From positions 10,406,001 to 10,470,000 of the forward strand of contig NZ_CP107942.1 of assembly GCF_036053395.1 (NCBI RefSeq): a stretch of DNA of 64,000 nucleotides, read 5' to 3'. The notes beneath the pieces were generated by a model. That model made no database searches and was not told the DNA's origin. It was given only the letters and a program-made list of their open reading frames with translations. Below are positions 58,876 through 64,000 of the stretch, piece by piece. Within the stretch, counting starts at the first letter, position 1, and every line of letters begins with the position of its first letter. Position numbers and translations under genes: made by a program. The stretch is from Actinoplanes sp. NBC_00393 (lineage in GTDB: Bacteria; Actinomycetota; Actinomycetes; Mycobacteriales; Micromonosporaceae).

Positions 58876-60024
58876 CTACTTCCAGCCTCGGCCGAGCAAT
58901 GCTGGTCGGCGTGGGCTCGGCGCTTTGTCGAGGTCCTGGGAGAATTTGGAGCCACCGTCGCATGCCCGCACAAGCGGTCCGGGAGGCGGGAAGACGAGCG
59001 ATCGAAATGTCGGATGGTCAGGGTGCGCGGCGACCCAGCCGTAGGCCTGCTCCACCAGACGGTTGTTCACATCGGCTGCGTATGCTGCGGCTTCGGCCCC
59101 GGCCAAGCTGTGCGCGAGGGGTCCGATGGTCCCCCTCGGGCCCAGGACAAGCAATGTCCGAGGAGTCAGCGGGAGCGCGACCTCGACGGCGGCGCCAGCC
59201 GGCGGCCGTGTCGGGTAGATGTGCACGATGTCTGCGTTGCGCATGCGGCCGCGGCTCGGCCTCCGCGCCGCCTTTCTGCGCTGGTTCTTGGTCTTGAAGC
59301 AGGCTGCCGTGTGTTCGACGTGGCTCGAGCCGTTAGTGACTAGGACGACGGGTTCATCGCAAGTGATGAATAGCGGCTGATCGAGCGTCACGATCAGCGC
59401 TGGCCGGTCGAAGAACAGTTCGCTGAGCCGTGGTGCCGCCTTGCTCATGTGTTCAAGGTGCAAGTTGGGCTCGGGTACCACCCGAACTTGGTCGATGCCC
59501 GGCACGTCCGAATTATGCGTCTTCGCGAGAAAATCCCCGAGCAGCTCCGTCATCCGTCGGTACTGCGGCGTGCGCTGCAGTTGGAACGCCAGGAATATCG
59601 CGAGGTGCATGGACTCCGACGGGGTGATCGGTCGAGGAGGACGAAAGGGGTCCAGCATGCGATCGAAGAGTTCCTTAGCGCCGCTTTCGATGACGCCGAG
59701 AATCAGTTCCAGCCGGCCGTCCTTCTCGCCGTCGAGGTTGATGAAGGTGTAAAAGTCCTTGATCACCCCCGTCTTCGTAGTAGGACTCAATCGGCTGCCG
59801 CCAGTGACCCGGTCGCGTACCCACAGTTGGCCGTCCTGGGCGAACCGCTCGAGATACGAACGAGGGACCGTGTGGTGGCGGCTGCCTACCATCTGCTCTG
59901 GCGAGGTTGACTTCCACCACTGCTGAGCGTCGCGATCTATTTCAGGATGCGCAGCGACTAACTCGTCGATCCAAGTCGGGCGAAGTGCCTCGTCGTCGCG
60001 TTGCCGTCGTGAGTGCCCTGTCAT
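58876..60024 (-). CDS. DUF4238-like protein
   Basis: 382 residues. The N-terminal HHTVPRSYLERFAQDGQLWVRDR fits the DUF4238 family (H-x-V-P-x-x-Y-L-x-x-F). Further in are DFYTFINLDGEKDGRLELIL, SMHLAIFLAFQLQRTPQYR and ALIVTLDQPLFITCDEPVVL, the latter near the usual T/S-D-x-P motif. The family occurs in scattered bacteria, often in mobile or defence regions; activity unknown. It and the PIN-like gene run in the same direction with a 190-base gap. Confidence 0.75.
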   Translation of the reverse strand: MTGHSRRQRDDEALRPTWIDELVAAHPEIDRDAQQWWKSTSPEQMVGSRHHTVPRSYLERFAQDGQLWVRDRVTGGSRLSPTTKTGVIKDFYTFINLDGEKDGRLELILGVIESGAKELFDRMLDPFRPPRPITPSESMHLAIFLAFQLQRTPQYRRMTELLGDFLAKTHNSDVPGIDQVRVVPEPNLHLEHMSKAAPRLSELFFDRPALIVTLDQPLFITCDEPVVLVTNGSSHVEHTAACFKTKNQRRKAARRPSRGRMRNADIVHIYPTRPPAGAAVEVALPLTPRTLLVLGPRGTIGPLAHSLAGAEAAAYAADVNNRLVEQAYGWVAAHPDHPTFRSLVFPPPGPLVRACDGGSKFSQDLDKAPSPRRPALLGRGWK

Positions 60025-60405
60025 TCCTCTCGCCCATCGAGCTGGTGTTGACGCGGCATTGAGTCGCGTAAGGGTCCCATCGTCTCTTCCTCATGCACGA
60101 CATACAAACGGGTATCTGGCTTACGGTCCAGGCGCATCAGCCCCGGCTCCTACGGTCAGCAACGATGCCAGCTGCGCTGGCCGATAAGCGGTGGGAGCCA
60201 GCCAGGGTGGTTGACCCGCCGTCACGGAGGAGAAGGTTAGGTTAGGGGAGATGTCTCAGCCGTAGATACCGTTTTAGCTGGGCATATGCGGTAGCTCAGT
60301 GAACTGCGATCTGGTGCTGAGGGCTACTGCAGCCCACGTAGGGGACCGGCGGCCGACCTCGCCATGGCCGCCGACGCTGCGTCCGGAGTCAGGATGATTA
60401 CGCCA
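60025..60405. other. Element intergenic stretch
   Basis: 381 bases between the DUF4238-like gene and the DUF2637 gene. Contains a TTAGGTTAGGGGAGATG run (60237-60253) and no supported gene. It may be the end of the transferred cargo unit, as GC rises again to the right. Confidence 0.5.
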
Positions 60406-61140
60406 TCACTTGGACCGCGACTCCGGCTCTTCTGGGCCAGTTGCCGTCCCGCCCTGCTCCCCCTTGAGCATTCTGAGAAGACGTGAGACGCGCTCGTTGG
60501 AGACGCTGTTTCCCTCGTCGCGCAGAGCGTCCGCGAGGTTGTCTCGCGACAGGGTTCGGCCGTTGATGGCCAGCGTGGTGCAGGCAGCCCGTGCGGCCGG
60601 GATCAGGTCCGCCAGGTCGTCGCCGGGCGGCGTCCGTCGGCCGGCGCGGTCCGATCCGGCAGGGCTAATTGCGGACGACGCCAAGACGGTATCGCGGATG
60701 TCCGGGCTGTCTCGGACCGTCCGCTGATCGTCTTGGCCGTCCGGCCGCTCAACCGCAGTGTGATTGATCATGGAGAAGAGCAGCTTGATCGAGACGAGCA
60801 TCGAGACGGCTGGCCACCCGGCGAGCGCCTTCGCGATCGGGTCCGCGCCGCCGACCGCGACATTCGCTGCGAGACTCGCCGCGGTACCGACGATCAGCGC
60901 GACCCACGGGAGCCACCCGGTCGGCCGCCCGGCGCGACGTTGCACGACCAGGTACAGGCTGGCGACGATCTCCAAGCCGTCGACGCTGATAGGAAAGGCA
61001 TACGACTTCCAGCCGAGTTGGCCGTGATGCGTGGCCAACTCGCGCATGTGCGCGAAGCTGATCGTGCCTGCGACGAACGCCAGCCCGGCGACGAAGAGCG
61101 CAGTCAGTATTAATAAGGCCCTATCGGTACGGCTCGTCAT
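60406..61140 (-). CDS. DUF2637 membrane protein (Spd-like)
   Basis: 244 residues with four hydrophobic segments (about 8-28, 47-64, 76-95, 107-122): LLILTALFVAGLAFVAGTISF, FPISVDGLEIVASLYLVV, GWLPWVALIVGTAASLAANVAVG. The motif SYAFPISVDGLEIVAS is diagnostic for DUF2637, found in plasmid-spread and integrative-element proteins of actinomycetes. The C-terminal part ends with a winged-helix-like stretch (LSRDNLADALRDEGNSVSNERVSRLLRML). It overlaps the small gene at 61140 by one base. Confidence 0.88.
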   Translation of the reverse strand: MTSRTDRALLILTALFVAGLAFVAGTISFAHMRELATHHGQLGWKSYAFPISVDGLEIVASLYLVVQRRAGRPTGWLPWVALIVGTAASLAANVAVGGADPIAKALAGWPAVSMLVSIKLLFSMINHTAVERPDGQDDQRTVRDSPDIRDTVLASSAISPAGSDRAGRRTPPGDDLADLIPAARAACTTLAINGRTLSRDNLADALRDEGNSVSNERVSRLLRMLKGEQGGTATGPEEPESRSK

Positions 61141-61412
61141 CAGACCGCCGCCGAGGTGAGCAGTGTGGATAGGGCGTCGAGCACGCGCCGGGCGTCGCCA
61201 GCGGGCATGGATAGATGCGCGTCACCAATCTCGAGCCGCAGGTAGGGCTCACACGACCATGGGGCGCGCGCCTCGGTCAGCCAGGCGGTGCCCTCGCGGG
61301 CCGGCAGCCACAAGACCGAGTTGAGGTTCAGCGGAATCGGCGCGGACCGGTGCTCGTCGGCCGTGCAAAGGGTGCGATCGCACCATGACGGGTGGACAGT
61401 TGGGTTGTTCAC
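61140..61412 (-). CDS. Small conserved element protein (DUF6907-like)
   Basis: 90 residues: HPSWCDRTLCTADEHRSAPIPL at the N-terminus with two Cys, then WLTEARAPWSCEPYLRLEIGDAHLSMPAGDARRVLDALSTLL. This pattern recurs in actinomycete element proteins next to DUF2637 genes. The role is unknown. It reads toward and overlaps the DUF2637 start; upstream (higher coordinates) is the end of the host MBL gene. Confidence 0.75.
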   Translation of the reverse strand: MNNPTVHPSWCDRTLCTADEHRSAPIPLNLNSVLWLPAREGTAWLTEARAPWSCEPYLRLEIGDAHLSMPAGDARRVLDALSTLLTSAAV

Positions 61413-61453
61413 GGTGGGACTCCTCGGGCCGACCCCGGGAAGTCCCTACCGAA

Positions 61454-62107
61454 TCACCAACCGCGGGCTCGCCACTCCGGGATCGCCGCACGCTCGGCTC
61501 CGAGCGTGCTGTCCTTCCCGTGACCTGGGTAGAACCAAGTGTCGTCCGGGAACCGGTCGAAGACCTTGGTCTCCAGATCCGTCATGAGCGAGTTGAAATC
61601 CCGCGGATTTGTTGTCCGGCCAGGACCCCCGGGGAAGAGGCTGTCGCCGGTGAACAGGTGGGTGCGGCCGCCCGGCTGCTGGTAGGCGAGCACCACCGAA
61701 CCCGGCGTGTGCCCCACCACGTGGATCACCTCCAGCGAGTGGCCGCCGACCTCGACCACGTCACCGTCGCTCAGGGTGCCGGTGGTCACCGGGATCGCCG
61801 GGGCGTCGGCGGCGTGTGCCAGGGAGGCTGCCCCGGTGACCTTCACCACCTCTTCCAGCGCGATCCAATGGTCCCGGTGCTGGTGGGTGGTCACCACGGT
61901 GCGCAGCCCGGCCGGGCCGATCAGCGCCAGCAGCGTGGCGGCGTCGTTGGCCGCGTCGATCAGCAGCTGTTCGGAACCGGCGCGCAACAGGTAGGCGTTG
62001 TTGTCCATCGGGCCGACCGACACCTTGGTGAGGATCAGGCCGCCGCCCAGGTCACGGACCGCGGGCTCGCCGCCCGCCCGGACGTCACCGGTGTACTCGT
62101 CGCTCAT
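61454..62107 (-). CDS. MBL-fold hydrolase, 3' end supplied by the integrated element
   Basis: 217 residues from the ATG of MSDEYTGDVRAGGEP. Metal-binding HxHxDH is THQHRDHW; further ligands in VVGHTPGSVVLAY, GDSLFPGG and YPGHGKDSTLG. It belongs to the glyoxalase II-like MBL hydrolases. Codons 1 to FPGG (about 158) are host DNA; the last ~57 codons are within the element's right end and differ from the stranded original at 48335. The start overlaps the stop of the mycothiol-dependent gene by four bases. Confidence 0.92.
   Translation of the reverse strand: MSDEYTGDVRAGGEPAVRDLGGGLILTKVSVGPMDNNAYLLRAGSEQLLIDAANDAATLLALIGPAGLRTVVTTHQHRDHWIALEEVVKVTGAASLAHAADAPAIPVTTGTLSDGDVVEVGGHSLEVIHVVGHTPGSVVLAYQQPGGRTHLFTGDSLFPGGPGRTTNPRDFNSLMTDLETKVFDRFPDDTWFYPGHGKDSTLGAERAAIPEWRARGW
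61622..61636. other. Right attachment site (attR)
   Basis: AGGACCCCC then GGGGAA; the core CCGGGGAA is at 61629-61636. Bases to the left belong to the element (new 3' end of the MBL gene), bases to the right are the host 5' part. Joined with attL it reconstructs one uninterrupted MBL gene. Confidence 0.7.
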
Positions 62108-62805
62108 TTCCACCTCGCGGGTGTGGGCAGCTCGCCGTCCGGCGAGACGGTCAGGTCGGCGCCGTCGGCGCGGCCGGCCAGCCAGGCGGCGATCGACTTG
62201 GTGGGCCCGCCGACCACCGGGCCGTCGTCGCCGATCGTCAGGGGATGGTCCAGGCCGAACGGGCGCAGCGTCATGGCGGGCGCGTCGTCGTGGGCGCCGG
62301 TGACGATCTCGCGGAGCAGTCGCAGGGCGAACGCGTCCGTCCAGTCCGCCGGGGTGTAGCCGCGACCGAGGTCGACGTGGTGTACCTCGACCTCGCGCAG
62401 CCGGCCCCACGGCACCCCGGCCGCGGACTGGCCGACCGGCGGTGGCAGGTGGAAGGCCCAGGCGGAGGCCGGCATCGCCGCGGCGGCGTCGGCGAACCGC
62501 TCGTGCGCCTCGCGGATGTCGGCGATCTGCTCGGACAGCGGTCGCCCGGCGCCGGCCTCGATACCGGCCCGGCGGGCGTCGGGTCCGGCGTAGGCCGGGG
62601 TCTCCACGCCGGTGCGGGCCCAGGTCAGCATGTTCGTGTACGCGTCTGCGTTGCGCGCCACATGGGTCAGCACATGCCCGACCGTCCAGCCCGGGAGCAG
62701 GGACGGTTCGCCCACCGCGGCGTCGTCCAGCCCCTCCGCCGTACGCAACAGGGCCTCGGTCGCCGCTTCGACATCAGTCATCAGGACCAGCGGGTCGATC
62801 GTCAC
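62104..62805 (-). CDS. Mycothiol-dependent maleylpyruvate isomerase-family enzyme
   Basis: 233 residues. The N-terminal DinB-like helix bundle has LLPGWTVGHVLTHVARNADAY, with a metal-site His, and GRLREVEVHHVDLGRGY (second His pair region). The C-terminal ~80 residues are the MDMPI_C domain (TLRPFGLDHPLTIGDDGPVVGGPTKSIAAWLAGR). Such enzymes use mycothiol, an actinobacterial thiol. It is coupled to the MBL hydrolase gene, suggesting a shared detoxification or degradation role. A second ATG 24 bases in is an alternative start. Confidence 0.9.
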   Translation of the reverse strand: MTIDPLVLMTDVEAATEALLRTAEGLDDAAVGEPSLLPGWTVGHVLTHVARNADAYTNMLTWARTGVETPAYAGPDARRAGIEAGAGRPLSEQIADIREAHERFADAAAAMPASAWAFHLPPPVGQSAAGVPWGRLREVEVHHVDLGRGYTPADWTDAFALRLLREIVTGAHDDAPAMTLRPFGLDHPLTIGDDGPVVGGPTKSIAAWLAGRADGADLTVSPDGELPTPARWK

Positions 62806-62984
62806 AAGGCGACCCTAGCGGAATTCGCTTTCGTCCCGGTGGGCGTGACCGTACCGTCGGTGCCAGACGCGATCGACCGAACCCGCGGGGAGGTGAGGAA
62901 CGTGCTGTTCGAGATCACCGCGTCCCTTCACCAGGGGGCCGTCGCCTGACGGCGCAGTGCTCCCTCGACCGTAAAGGGTTCCCC

Positions 62985-64000
62985 ATGTCGTACGACCTGT
63001 CCCAGCTCGGCTGGGACGAGACCTTCGCATCCTCGTATCGGCCGTTCGACCGCCCGGACGCGGTCGCGGGCCGGGTGCTGCGGGCCGACCGCGGCATCAG
63101 CACCGTGCTGACCGCGGACGGGGTGACCCGGGCCAGCCTCGGCGGCAGCGTCCTGCTCGACTGTGCCCGCGACCCGGCCGGGCTGCCCTGCGCCGGGGAC
63201 TGGGTGGTGCTGCGCCACTGGCCCGACCGGCGTACCACCCTGGAGATCGTCCTGCCGCGCCGGACCGTCCTGATCCGCCGCACCGCCGACAAGGACGCCT
63301 CCGGCCAGGTGCTGGCCGCGAATATGGACACCGTCGCGGTGGTCGAGCCGATCCATCCCGAGCCCGACGAGGCCCGGGTCGAGCGGCTGCTCGCGCTGGC
63401 CTTCGAGTCGGGTGCCGAGCCAGTCCTGGTGCTCACGAAGAGTGACACCAGTCAGGATCCGGGCGCGATCGCCCGGCAGCTCTCCGCGATCGCGCCGGGC
63501 GTGCCGGTGCTCCCGGTCAGCGTGCGGCGCGGCACCGGGGTGGACCAGCTGCGCAGATATGTCGCCCCCGGCCGCACGTGTGCGTTGCTCGGCCGTTCCG
63601 GCGCGGGCAAGTCGACGCTGGCCAACGCCCTGGCCGGCGCCGCGGTGATGCCGGTGCAGGCGATCCGGGACGCCGACGGCAAGGGCCGGCACACCACGGC
63701 GTACCGAAATCTGATCACTGTGCCCGGCGGCGGCGCTGTGCTGGACACGCCGGGCATCCGTGGCGTCGGCCTGCTGGACACCGGCAGCGGCCTGGCCCGC
63801 GCCTTCGCCGACGTGACCGAGCTCGCCGCGCGATGCCGCTTCGACGACTGCGGGCACGAGGCCGAACCGGGCTGTGCCGTGCAGGCCGCCCTGGCCGACG
63901 GCACGCTGACGGCGCGCCGGCTGGCCAGCTGGCGCAAGCTGCGCCACGAGATCGAGGTGGAGAGCGGGCGTCGCTCCGAGCGCCTCGCGAGAGCACGGCG
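62985..64000 (+). CDS. rsgA: RsgA-type ribosome small subunit GTPase, 3' end cut by window
   Basis: Circularly permuted GTPase that acts in late 30S maturation. The frame is open from the ATG of MSYDLSQLGWDETF to the last base (338 residues seen). OB-fold part: GRVLRADRGISTVLTADG. GTPase motifs in permuted order: G4 VLTKSD, then G1 LLGRSGAGKST, and G3 VLDTPGIRG. The zinc site is CRFDDCGHEAEPGCAV. Only the extreme C-terminus is missing. Transcribed away from the mycothiol gene. Confidence 0.93.
   Translation, partial: MSYDLSQLGWDETFASSYRPFDRPDAVAGRVLRADRGISTVLTADGVTRASLGGSVLLDCARDPAGLPCAGDWVVLRHWPDRRTTLEIVLPRRTVLIRRTADKDASGQVLAANMDTVAVVEPIHPEPDEARVERLLALAFESGAEPVLVLTKSDTSQDPGAIARQLSAIAPGVPVLPVSVRRGTGVDQLRRYVAPGRTCALLGRSGAGKSTLANALAGAAVMPVQAIRDADGKGRHTTAYRNLITVPGGGAVLDTPGIRGVGLLDTGSGLARAFADVTELAARCRFDDCGHEAEPGCAVQAALADGTLTARRLASWRKLRHEIEVESGRRSERLARAR

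Larger units (their letters stand above)
48513..61636. mobile_element. Integrated serine-integrase element with defence-like cargo, 13.1 kb
   Basis: Bounded by CCGGGGAA at 48513-48520 and 61629-61636, both within codons for FPGG of an MBL hydrolase gene. It carries a large serine recombinase next to the left end, replication-relaxation-like proteins, small actinomycete-element proteins and a DUF2637 gene at the right end, plus lower-GC cargo in the middle (33 of 60 bases GC at 56581-56640). No FtsK/TraB translocase, relaxase or RepSA-like initiator was recognised, so transfer would need help or the element is reduced. The right end supplies a replacement 3' end for the host gene. Confidence 0.85.

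Overview
The window reads as chromosomal DNA of a high-GC actinomycete. A trp/lgt/gltBD/pyk gene order, a PdtaR-type ANTAR regulator, a mycothiol-dependent enzyme, many GTG/TTG starts and ATGA overlaps point to Micromonosporaceae, most like Actinoplanes. This placement is inference from gene content and style, since no search was run.

Core metabolism (1-19210): the 3' end of trpE, a trp-associated membrane protein, a small reverse-strand gene, then trpC-trpB-trpA, lgt, an FAD monooxygenase, a 63-bp tandem-repeat array, a GNAT gene, gltB-gltD, pyk, a TesB-type thioesterase and a DUF308-like membrane protein. From 19500 to 28190: a tRNA gene with a CAA anticodon but a short variable loop, pdtaR, a complete branched-chain amino acid ABC operon (binding protein, livH, livM, livG, livF) and directly behind it a polar amino acid ABC operon. 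From 28200 to 48300: polA, an ArsR regulator, a methyltransferase/DUF2945/DUF3140 operon, rpsA with a structured leader, coaE-GrpB, uvrB, VOC and ABM small enzymes, terC under a yybP-ykoY (Mn) riboswitch, typA, a lytic-transglycosylase lipoprotein, a divergent L11 paralogue, a ClpP-like protein lacking catalytic residues, and a SigE-family sigma factor with a membrane-anchored partner. Four unrelated GC-rich minisatellites (63, 32, 34 and 39 bp units) sit in the intergenic gaps.

Integrated element (about 48513-61636, 13.1 kb): it lies inside a metallo-beta-lactamase-fold hydrolase gene. The old 3' end of the target is stranded at the left edge, while the element supplies a different 3' end at the right edge that restores a full-length reading frame, including the last metal-ligand His. 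It encodes a large serine integrase, two replication-relaxation-like winged-helix proteins, small conserved actinomycete-element proteins, an XRE-TPR regulator plus APH-like protein, a DUF2637 membrane protein, and an AT-richer cargo: a TIR-like/PD-(D/E)XK fusion, a large PIN-like protein and a DUF4238-like protein. I see no FtsK/TraB translocase and no obvious Rep. The cargo is the best candidate for an undescribed (probably defence) system.

Right flank (61454-64000): the repaired MBL hydrolase, a mycothiol-dependent maleylpyruvate isomerase-like gene overlapping it, and the start of an rsgA-like gene that runs off the window.
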